DNA from: JAKZVK01 sp965248255
GTDB lineage: Bacteria; Acidobacteriota; Terriglobia; Bryobacterales; UBA6623
Direction: 5' to 3'
DNA length: 64,000 nt
NCBI GenBank assembly: GCA_965248255.1
Contig: CBDFIW010000002.1
Location: forward strand, 372,001-436,000
Below the pieces are notes generated by a model that saw only the letters and a list, made by a program, of their open reading frames with translations, was not told the origin of the DNA and made no database searches. Below, piece by piece: positions 57,993-64,000 of the stretch (its first letter is position 1; each line of letters begins with the position of its first letter). Position numbers and translations under genes: made by a program.

Positions 57993-59374
57993 GCGAAGGA
58001 CCGCCGACCGCGAATACGGCCCGCCCGAGGGGTGAAGCCCTCATAATGCCGCATAATCAACTGCGCCTCGATCTGATTGATCGTATCCATGGCCACGCCG
58101 ATAACGATTAGGAGCGAGGTGCCCCCAAAATAGAAGTTCACGTTCAGCCCGTCAAGAATCCAACGGGGAAAGGTTGCATCGGCCCAATCGCCAACGAAGG
58201 GTAGGTGATGCATCCGCGCCCCGGCGATCATCAAATCCGGAATGACCGAGATCAGTGCCAGGTAGAGCCCGCCCACCATCGTGATCCTCGTAAGGATCTC
58301 GTTGATGTGGTCGGCGGTGGGCTTGCCCGATCGAATGCCGGGTACGAAGCCGCCGTATTTACGCATGTTATCGGCGACTTCGGTCGGGTTAAATATGATC
58401 GATACGTAGAAAAAGCAAAAGAACACGATGCCGACCACGTATAAGAGTTCGTAGAGCGGCTCGCCGTACGCGATCGGGGTCAGTAGGCTCTCGAGATATG
58501 GGCTGTCCTGGACCAGCAGGCCGAAAGTCTGGGGGAAGGCCAGAATCGACGAGGCAAAGATCACCGGAATCACGCCGCCCGAGTTCACCTTCAGCGGCAG
58601 GTGAGTCGACTGCCCGCCCATCATGCGCCGCCCGACGACGCGCCGGGCATACTGCACGGGAATACGCCGCTCGCCACGCTCTACTAACACGATAAACGCC
58701 AGCACCGCCACCATCGCGCTTAGAATCAGGACCATCTGAAACAGGTTCCACTGGCCGGTGACGAAAACGTTCTCGTAGATGTTCTGCATCGCTGAGGGTA
58801 AACCCACCACAATCCCGGCGAAGATGATGAGCGACATCCCGTTGCCGATGCCGCGCTCGGTGATCTGCTCGCCCAACCACATGATAAAGGCGGTGCCGGT
58901 GGTCAGGGTGACGATCGTCATCAAGATGAAGCCGATGCCCGGGTCGTAGGCCAGACCGCTGCCCTGCAAGCTGGCGGCAATCCCGGCCGACTGCACGACA
59001 CTGAGGATGATGGTGAGATAGCGCGTCCATTGCGTGATCTTGCGGCGCCCCAACTCGCCTTCTTTCTGCAGCTTCTCGAGCGTGGGAATCACGACGGTCA
59101 TCAACTGCAGGATGATCGAGGCCGTGATGTAAGGCATGATGCCCAGAGCGAAGATGGTCAGGCGCTCGAGCTGTCCGCCCGAGAACATGTTCATCAAGCC
59201 CAGGGCCGTCCCGGCGGCCTGCTGGAACATCTCTTGCAGTTGGACGGTGTCGACGCCGGGCGTGGGGATGTGCCCGCCAATGCGGTAGACCGCCAGCATG
59301 GCCAGCGTGAAGAAAATACGCCTGCGCAGGTCGGGAATCCGAAAGGTGTTGACAATCGCGTCGACGAACTTCAT
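57989..59374 (-). CDS. secY: Protein translocase subunit SecY
   Basis: 461 residues with ten transmembrane helices, the channel of the Sec system. Conserved parts: RRRIFFTLAMLAVYRIGGHI (helix 1), FALGIMPYITASIILQLMTV, ERGIGNGMSLIIFAGIVVGL, STHLPLKVNSGGVIPVIFAS and NVNFYFGGTSLLIVIGVAMD. Ends RIRGRRSFA; its TAG lies in the end of the 198-bp repeat. Starts 3 bp after the rplO stop. Confidence 0.97.
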   Translation of the reverse strand: MKFVDAIVNTFRIPDLRRRIFFTLAMLAVYRIGGHIPTPGVDTVQLQEMFQQAAGTALGLMNMFSGGQLERLTIFALGIMPYITASIILQLMTVVIPTLEKLQKEGELGRRKITQWTRYLTIILSVVQSAGIAASLQGSGLAYDPGIGFILMTIVTLTTGTAFIMWLGEQITERGIGNGMSLIIFAGIVVGLPSAMQNIYENVFVTGQWNLFQMVLILSAMVAVLAFIVLVERGERRIPVQYARRVVGRRMMGGQSTHLPLKVNSGGVIPVIFASSILAFPQTFGLLVQDSPYLESLLTPIAYGEPLYELLYVVGIVFFCFFYVSIIFNPTEVADNMRKYGGFVPGIRSGKPTADHINEILTRITMVGGLYLALISVIPDLMIAGARMHHLPFVGDWADATFPRWILDGLNVNFYFGGTSLLIVIGVAMDTINQIEAQLIMRHYEGFTPRAGRIRGRRSFA

Positions 59375-59377
59375 GCA

Positions 59378-59821
59378 CTAATCGCCGAGGACTTCCGCCT
59401 TGCCGCCGGCCGCCTCGATCTTCTCCTTCGCCGACTTCGTGAAACCGTGGGCCGACACACTCAGGGCGCGGGACAGCTCGCCGCCCCCCAGAATCTTGAG
59501 CCCGGCGCCGAGCTTCTTGACGACACCGCGCTCGATCAAGATGTCGGGAGTGAACGCATCCCCCTCCAACGCCTCAAGGCGCGAGAGGTTCACGATGGCG
59601 TACTCCTTACGGAAGGGGTTGTGGAAACCCCGTTTCGGCACGCGCCGAATGAGAGGCATCTGACCACCTTCAAAGCCGCGCTTGCGCTTGTAGCCGGAGC
59701 GAGATTTCTGCCCCTTCTCGCCGCGGCCGGAGGTCTTACCCATGCCTGACCCCATCCCACGGCCGACGCGCTTGGGCCGCCGGCGCTGGCCGGCGGGCGG
59801 GTGGAGTTCGCTCAAATTCAT
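59378..59821 (-). CDS. rplO: Ribosomal protein L15
   Basis: 147 residues from the ATG at 59821 (MNLSELHPPAGQRRRPKRVG), overlapping the rpmD stop by ATGA. Typical Gly/Arg-rich head RGMGSGMGKTSGRGEKGQKS and the core EGGQMPLIRRVPKRGF. The end VSAHGFTKSAKEKIEAAGGK is standard. A late-assembly 50S protein. Confidence 0.97.
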   Translation of the reverse strand: MNLSELHPPAGQRRRPKRVGRGMGSGMGKTSGRGEKGQKSRSGYKRKRGFEGGQMPLIRRVPKRGFHNPFRKEYAIVNLSRLEALEGDAFTPDILIERGVVKKLGAGLKILGGGELSRALSVSAHGFTKSAKEKIEAAGGKAEVLGD

Positions 59822-60003
59822 TCGGTCACCTCGACCAGGTGCGGGATCTTGCGCACCATGCCCCGGATCGCCTCGTCGTCGGGGCGTTCGACCGTTTGAT
59901 TGATACGGCGAAGACCGAGGCCCTTGACGACCTTCTTGAGCTTGCCCGGCGCCCCGATCGGGCTGCGCACCAAACGGATCTTCAATGTGGCCGCCATCGC
60001 CAT
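59818..60003 (-). CDS. rpmD: Ribosomal protein L30
   Basis: 61 residues: LKIRLVRSPIGAPGKLKKVV, then GLGLRRINQTVERPDDEAIR and KIPHLVEVTE. The normal length and sequence of bacterial L30. Overlaps rplO by 4 bp and follows rpsE by 8 bp. Confidence 0.96.
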   Translation of the reverse strand: MAMAATLKIRLVRSPIGAPGKLKKVVKGLGLRRINQTVERPDDEAIRGMVRKIPHLVEVTE

Positions 60004-60011
60004 CCCATCTC

Positions 60012-60536
60012 CTAGTTCGACGAAACCTTGAGGCCTCGCAAGGAGGCAATCTCGTTCTTGTCGCGAAGCTGCATCAACGCGTCGAAGGTGGCCTTGACGA
60101 CGTTGTGCGGATTCTTGGATCCGATCGACTTGGTGAGCACGTTCTGGATGCCCGCCGCCTCGACCACGGCGCGCACGGCCCCGCCGGCGATGGTACCCTT
60201 GCCGACCCGCGCCGGCTTCAGCAACACCTGCCCGGCGCCGAAACGCCCCAGGACCGTGTGCGGGATGGTGTGCTCGCGCGTGTTGATCTTGATGAGGTTC
60301 TTCTTGGCCTTCTCGATCGCTTTGCGGATCGCCGATGGCACCTCTTTCGCCTTGCCCTTGGCGAAGCCGACGACGTTCTTCTCCGGGTCCCCCACGACGA
60401 CGAGCGCAGAGAAGCTGAGGTTCTTTCCGCCTTTGACGACCTTGGTCACTCGGTTGATCGAAACCACCTGGTCTTTGAGGTTGAGCTCCGCCGTATCAGC
60501 GGGCATCAATCGGCGTCTTGTCAGTTCTTCTTTCAT
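60012..60536 (-). CDS. rpsE: Ribosomal protein S5
   Basis: 174 residues. The double-stranded RNA-binding-like N-terminal domain has QVVSINRVTKVVKGGKNLSF and GDPEKNVVGFAKGKAKEVPS; the C-terminal domain has VLLKPARVGKGTIAGGAVRA and GIQNVLTKSIGSKNPHNVVK. S5 helps reading accuracy and mRNA unwinding on the 30S. Confidence 0.97.
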   Translation of the reverse strand: MKEELTRRRLMPADTAELNLKDQVVSINRVTKVVKGGKNLSFSALVVVGDPEKNVVGFAKGKAKEVPSAIRKAIEKAKKNLIKINTREHTIPHTVLGRFGAGQVLLKPARVGKGTIAGGAVRAVVEAAGIQNVLTKSIGSKNPHNVVKATFDALMQLRDKNEIASLRGLKVSSN

Positions 60537-60562
60537 GAACTCGTCCGTATCCTCGGTGGGCT

Positions 60563-60925
60563 CTAGAACTCAAGCCCCTCCTCACGCGCCGCCGCGGCGA
60601 GGGCTTGGATCCGCCCGTGGAATTGGTGTCCACCGCGATCGAACACCACCGACTTGATGCCGGCCTCGAGCGCCCGCCGGGCGATCTCTTTTCCTACAAT
60701 CCCGGCCGCCACCCTGTCACTGCCCTTTGCAACCGGGGGCTTCGTGCCGACCGAGCTAGCCGAGACCAGCGTGCGGCCGCTGGTGTCATCGATGACCTGA
60801 GTATAGATGTGCTTGAGTGAGCGAAAAACGGCCAAGCGGGGCCGCTGGGCCGTACCCCTCAAGCGCTTGCGGATGCGTCGATGGATCTGGCGCCGCATCC
60901 TGCCTCGATCGATTCGATGCTGCAT
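60563..60925 (-). CDS. rplR: Ribosomal protein L18
   Basis: 120 residues: RIRKRLRGTAQRPRLAVFRS, KHIYTQVIDDTSGRTLVSAS, VGKEIARRALEAGIKSVVFD, then GGHQFHGRIQALAAAAREEG. L18 brings 5S rRNA to the 50S subunit with L5. Starts 3 bp after rplF. Confidence 0.97.
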   Translation of the reverse strand: MQHRIDRGRMRRQIHRRIRKRLRGTAQRPRLAVFRSLKHIYTQVIDDTSGRTLVSASSVGTKPPVAKGSDRVAAGIVGKEIARRALEAGIKSVVFDRGGHQFHGRIQALAAAAREEGLEF

Positions 60926-60928
60926 TGC

Positions 60929-61477
60929 TTAGCTCGCGCTACCCGCCGCGGTACCAGTCTTGCCTTCCTTCTTGCGCAGCCGCTCGCCCTCATAGCGAAT
61001 CCCTTTGTTCTTGTAGGGCTCCGGCGGACGCAGGGCGCGGATTTCGGCTGCCGTCTGGCCCACCAATTGGCGATCGATGCCCGACACGGCTAGTTTCGTC
61101 TGGCCGTCCACCTTGATTTCAATGCCTTCGGGCATCAGGAACTCGATCGGATGCGAATAGCCGAGGCTGAAAATTACGATCCTACCCGACACTTGCGCGC
61201 GGTAGCCGATGCCGACGATCTCGAGATTCTTGCTAAAGCCCTGCGTAACACCGGTGACAGCGTTCTGAGCCAGGCTTCGCACCAAGCCGTGCAACGCCGC
61301 CTGCTGGTTGCCGCGCCGGCTCGCGCTGAGCACACCGCCCTCCACTCGGAATTCGACACCGTCCGGGACGGGGCACTTCAGCTCGCCCTTGGGTCCCTTC
61401 ACGGTCAGTTCGCTCGAAGCGATCGTGACACTTGCCTCCGGCGGAACCTGAATCGGTTTCAGTCCGACTCTCGACAT
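60929..61477 (-). CDS. rplF: Ribosomal protein L6
   Basis: 182 residues, two related domains. MSRVGLKPIQVPPEASVTIA, TVKGPKGELKCPV, FSLGYSHPIEFLMPEGIEIK and the end PEPYKNKGIRYEGERLRKKE are standard. It lies by the factor-binding centre of the 50S. 5 bp after rpsH. Confidence 0.97.
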   Translation of the reverse strand: MSRVGLKPIQVPPEASVTIASSELTVKGPKGELKCPVPDGVEFRVEGGVLSASRRGNQQAALHGLVRSLAQNAVTGVTQGFSKNLEIVGIGYRAQVSGRIVIFSLGYSHPIEFLMPEGIEIKVDGQTKLAVSGIDRQLVGQTAAEIRALRPPEPYKNKGIRYEGERLRKKEGKTGTAAGSAS

Positions 61478-61482
61478 AACAA

Positions 61483-61878
61483 TCAGTAGACGCTACAGAG
61501 GATCTCGCCGCCGACACCCTTGTCGCCTGCCTCCTTACCGGTCATCACGCCGTGGGAGGTCGTCAGAATATTGATTCCCAGTCCTCCGATGACACGCGGT
61601 ATCTCCTTAGCTCCGACGTAGACGCGCCGCCCGGGCTTCGACACTCGCTCGATCTTGCTGATGACCGGTCTGGAATCGGGGGCGTACTTCAGGTACACCT
61701 TGATCGTTCGTTTGCCGTTGTCCTCCGCCACTCGATAGTTCGTGATATAACCCTGTTCCTTGAGAATGCGCGCGACGCCGATCTTCAAGCGCGACGCCGG
61801 CACTTCGGTTTTCGTCTGGCGCGCGGCCGCTGCGTTGCGAATCCGCGTCAACAAGTCGGCGATGGGATCGGTCAACAT
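61483..61878 (-). CDS. rpsH: Ribosomal protein S8
   Basis: 131 residues. MLTDPIADLLTRIRNAAAAR, IARILKEQGYITNYRV-like VARILKEQGYI, SKPGRRVYVGAKEIPRVIGG and the closing GINILTTSHGVMTGKEAGDK match S8. S8 binds the central domain of 16S RNA and in E. coli represses this operon; an equivalent mRNA site was not identified here. Confidence 0.97.
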   Translation of the reverse strand: MLTDPIADLLTRIRNAAAARQTKTEVPASRLKIGVARILKEQGYITNYRVAEDNGKRTIKVYLKYAPDSRPVISKIERVSKPGRRVYVGAKEIPRVIGGLGINILTTSHGVMTGKEAGDKGVGGEILCSVY

Positions 61879-61896
61879 AACAGTCTCCGTTGTCGC

Positions 61897-62082
61897 TTAC
61901 CAGCTGCTCTTAATCACACCCGGCAGCTCGCCCTCCAACGCCAACTGGCGGAAGCAGATGCGGCACAGTTCGAACTTACGGATGTAGCCTCGCGGACGCC
62001 CGCAGCGCCAGCAGCGATTGCGGTGGCGGACGGCGAACTTGGGCTTCTTCAAATCCTTGGCAATCTTGGCGGTCGTGGCCAT
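61897..62082 (-). CDS. rpsZ: Ribosomal protein S14, zinc type Z
   Basis: 61 residues, the short zinc-binding form. Two CxxC pairs: RCWRCGRPRGYIRKFELCRI and CRICFRQLA. The head KFAVRHRNRCWRCGRP and the end GELPGVIKSSW are typical. Sits in the head of the 30S subunit. Confidence 0.96.
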   Translation of the reverse strand: MATTAKIAKDLKKPKFAVRHRNRCWRCGRPRGYIRKFELCRICFRQLALEGELPGVIKSSW

Positions 62083-62100
62083 AGTTTCTGTCCGAACAAC

Positions 62101-62841
62101 TTAGTCCTGAAAAGGCATCCCCATCTGGCGCAACAGTGAAAGCGATTCCGGGTCGGTGCGAGCCGTCGTTACGAGCGTCACGTTCATCCCTTTGGTGTGG
62201 TCGACTTTCGAATAGTCGATCTCGGGGAAGATGACGTGCTCCTTCAACCCCAGCGTATAGTTGCCCCGTCCGTCGAACGCTTTGGTCGAGATGCCGCGGA
62301 AGTCCCGCACGCGGGGCAGCGCGATGCTGATCAGACGGTCGAGGAACTCATACATCCGGTCGCCGCGCAACGTCACCGCACAACCGATGGGCATGCCCTC
62401 GCGAACCTTGAAAGCCGCGATCGACTTACGCGCCCGTGTCACGATCGGTCTCTGGCCGGCAATAGCGCCGAGCTCCACCACGGCGGCGTCAAGCAGCCGG
62501 GAATTCTGTGTCGCCTCGCCCATCCCGATATTGACCTTGATCATGGCGATCTTCGGGATCGCCATGGGGCTCGGATAGTTGAACTCTTTCTGCAGCGCGG
62601 GCGCCACCTGTTGCCGGTATTTCGATTTGAGCCTCGGAGCGCCCGCCTTCGGCGGAGGCTGCTGAGCCACCGCTTCTTTCTCGGCCGGTTTTTCCTGCTT
62701 CGCGGCTCCTTTGGCAGGCGCGGCCTTCTTAGCGCCGGTCTTCTTGGATGCAGCCGGCTTGGCCGCGGCCTTCTTCGGTGCGATCGTCTTGGGAGCCACC
62801 TTCTTGGGAGCGGCCGGCTCTTCCGTTGTCTTACGTGCCAT
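62101..62841 (-). CDS. rplE: Ribosomal protein L5 with a long Lys/Ala/Pro-rich N-terminal tail
   Basis: 246 residues, against about 180 in most bacteria. The normal L5 core starts near residue 71 (LKSKYRQQVAPALQKEFNYP, then IPKIAMIKVNIGMGEATQNS) and ends SLLRQMGMPFQD. The first 68 residues are low complexity with APKK, AAAKPA and KKTGAKKAAP repeats, like histone H1 tails and the 60-residue protein at 23.9 kb. The frame is open from the ATG at 62841 and no ATG lies at the core start, so the tail is probably made. L5 binds 5S rRNA and P-site tRNA; the tail might touch rRNA. Confidence 0.95.
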   Translation of the reverse strand: MARKTTEEPAAPKKVAPKTIAPKKAAAKPAASKKTGAKKAAPAKGAAKQEKPAEKEAVAQQPPPKAGAPRLKSKYRQQVAPALQKEFNYPSPMAIPKIAMIKVNIGMGEATQNSRLLDAAVVELGAIAGQRPIVTRARKSIAAFKVREGMPIGCAVTLRGDRMYEFLDRLISIALPRVRDFRGISTKAFDGRGNYTLGLKEHVIFPEIDYSKVDHTKGMNVTLVTTARTDPESLSLLRQMGMPFQD

Positions 62842-62868
62842 GATCTGTACTGTTCGCCGGCGGCGGGG

Positions 62869-63195
62869 CTACTGCTTCTTCTCCAGTATCTGGCCGGAGC
62901 GCCGCCCGATGCGGGTCCGCCGCCCGTCTTCTTCGATTTCCATCCCGATCCGCTCGCGCCCTTCCGAGGAGACGATCATCACGTTCGAGAGGTGAATCAT
63001 CGCCTCGCTCTCGGCGATGCCGCCCTTGATCTGCCGTTGCGGATTGGGCCGCACGTGCTTCTTGATCATCATGACGTGCTCGACTAGGACACGCCCACGA
63101 CTACGGTCCACCTCGATCACCCGGCCCTGCTTGCCCTTGTCACGGCCGGCAATGACCTCCACCATGTCGTTCTTGCGGATCTTGGTCTTGGTCAT
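62869..63195 (-). CDS. rplX: Ribosomal protein L24
   Basis: 108 residues from the ATG at 63195 with GAGG upstream; five extra in-frame residues are possible. The KOW motif reads DMVEVIAGRDKGKQGRVIEV, followed by VEHVMMIKKHVRPNPQRQIK. L24 starts 50S assembly. Confidence 0.96.
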   Translation of the reverse strand: MTKTKIRKNDMVEVIAGRDKGKQGRVIEVDRSRGRVLVEHVMMIKKHVRPNPQRQIKGGIAESEAMIHLSNVMIVSSEGRERIGMEIEEDGRRTRIGRRSGQILEKKQ

Positions 63196-63231
63196 GCTTA
63201 ATCCTCGCAAGGTCCGCCGCGAACCATCACC

Positions 63232-63600
63232 TCACAGCACTTCCGGCGCCAGCGAAACAATCTTCATAAAGCGCTTATCCCGCAACTCGCGAGCGACGGG
63301 CCCGAAGACGCGCGTCCCCAGCGGCTCGCCCAGTTCGTCGACCAACACCGCGGCATTGGAGTCGAAACGAATATACGTGCCATCCTTGCGGCGGCATTCC
63401 TTACGCATCCGAACGATCACGGCCCGTACCACCGACCCTTTCTTGATCGTCGACTCGGGTGTCGCTTCCTGCACCGAGGCCATCACGATGTCGCCGAGGC
63501 CGGCCCGCAAGCCGGTGCTGCCACCTCGGGGGAGAATGCACCGCAGACGCCGGGCTCCGGAGTTGTCGGCCACTTCGAGCCGTGTTTGCATCCCGATCAT
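63232..63600 (-). CDS. rplN: Ribosomal protein L14
   Basis: 122 residues. MIGMQTRLEVADNSGARRLR, GLRAGLGDIVMASVQEATPE, GSVVRAVIVRMRKECRRKDG and YIRFDSNAAVLVDELGEPLG are the conserved parts. It lies at the subunit interface of the 50S. Confidence 0.98.
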   Translation of the reverse strand: MIGMQTRLEVADNSGARRLRCILPRGGSTGLRAGLGDIVMASVQEATPESTIKKGSVVRAVIVRMRKECRRKDGTYIRFDSNAAVLVDELGEPLGTRVFGPVARELRDKRFMKIVSLAPEVL

Positions 63601-63666
63601 CTGGTTCTCCGTCCAGAGCGTTTCTCACCGATCAAATGCGCCCCGTCATTTCCAGCTCTTAGCTAA

Positions 63667-63939
63667 CTAACTGCTCGCCCTCCAGATCACCTCAGCCAGC
63701 CGCCAACGCTTCAACCGGCTCAAGGGGCGGCACTCGACGATCCGGACCCGGTCACCCGGTTTGGCGTCACCGCGCTCGTCGTGCGCGTAGAACTTGTTCT
63801 TGCGCGTGACTACCCGCCGATACAGCGGGTGCGGAACCCGACGCTTCACCTCGACTACGATCGTCTTGGCCATCCCCGAGGAGAGGACCGTGCCGACCTT
63901 TTCGTTCTTGCGCGGTTCGCCTGTGTTGGAATCTGCCAT
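63667..63939 (-). CDS. rpsQ: Ribosomal protein S17
   Basis: 90 residues, OB fold. KVGTVLSSGMAKTIVVEVKR, HPLYRRVVTRKNKFYAHDER and DRVRIVECRPLSRLKRWRLA are standard. ATG shares one base with the rpmC stop (TGATG), so translation is coupled. Confidence 0.97.
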   Translation of the reverse strand: MADSNTGEPRKNEKVGTVLSSGMAKTIVVEVKRRVPHPLYRRVVTRKNKFYAHDERGDAKPGDRVRIVECRPLSRLKRWRLAEVIWRASS

Positions 63940-64000
63940 CAGCTCACACTCTGTTCCGCGCTTCGCTCGCGTTCGCGCCGCACCGTAAGAACCCTGGCCA
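63939..64000 (-). CDS. rpmC: Ribosomal protein L29, C-terminal end (runs off window)
   Basis: The minus strand from the window edge reads ARVLTVRRERERSAEQSVS and a stop at 63939. The pattern 'IAR-x-x-T-V-x-R-E-R-E' closes L29, and rpmC is the normal gene before rpsQ. Only 19 residues are visible, so the call leans on position. Confidence 0.8.
   Translation of the reverse strand, partial: ARVLTVRRERERSAEQSVS

Overview
The window looks like a GC-rich Acidobacteriota chromosome, most likely of the Solibacter/Bryobacterales type. This is inferred from three things: a secreted protein ending in the 'NAASF...GTIVSLFG...SPLQINLQVPF' repeat module common in Solibacter-like genomes, several Planctomycete-style DUF1549/DUF1553 and DUF1501 genes, and gene-dense DNA full of insertion sequences. 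No rRNA, tRNA or CRISPR array was seen. Two edge genes are only partly inside: the start of dnaA (1-116, minus) and the end of rpmC (63939-64000, minus).

Layout. 1-8.5 kb: dnaA start, larE, gyrA, two TIM-barrel sugar isomerase/epimerase-like proteins, asnS and ddl. 8.5-14.4 kb: an IS630-type element whose transposase needs a -1 frameshift, a sulfatase, and a second IS630-type element (copy A) that ends both the sulfatase and a convergent DUF1501 gene; then a DUF1549/DUF1553 gene. 14.4-23.4 kb: a 198-bp inverted-repeat element, the Solibacter-type secreted protein, acetoacetyl-CoA synthetase, and an lpdA-lipB-E2 cluster that supplies lipoylated 2-oxoacid dehydrogenase parts. 23.4-33.7 kb: an H1-like Lys/Ala-rich protein, small secreted proteins, a LigT-like phosphoesterase, two membrane glycosyltransferases, a DegP-type protease, a structured gene-free stretch, and an S9 peptidase broken by a one-base deletion. 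33.8-38.7 kb: an IS1202/ISNCY-like element with a 17-bp target duplication, a peptidoglycan-binding lipoprotein, the decayed remains of a TcmP/DUF5131 pair with another gene lying between them, and IS630 copy B. 38.8-52.7 kb: a sugar dehydrogenase/cytochrome fusion, an M20 peptidase, a Mur-ligase-like protein, tpx, a translationally coupled DUF1549/DUF1553-DUF1501 pair, a GT-C transferase and a SurA/PrsA-like lipoprotein.

52.8-64 kb is the spc/alpha ribosomal operon on the minus strand: rpmC-rpsQ-rplN-rplX-rplE-rpsZ-rpsH-rplF-rplR-rpsE-rpmD-rplO-secY-adk-map-infA-rpmJ-rpsM-rpsK-rpsD-rpoA-rplQ. Several neighbours overlap by ATGA. A second copy of the 198-bp element sits between secY and adk and carries the secY stop codon. 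L5 has an unusual H1-like N-terminal tail.

The most interesting unexplained items are the 198-bp element pair, the IS1202-like element with doubled 19-bp end repeats, the TcmP/DUF5131 ruin, the IS-marked deletion junction at 10.88-12.05 kb, and the hairpin-rich stretch at 31.1-31.64 kb.
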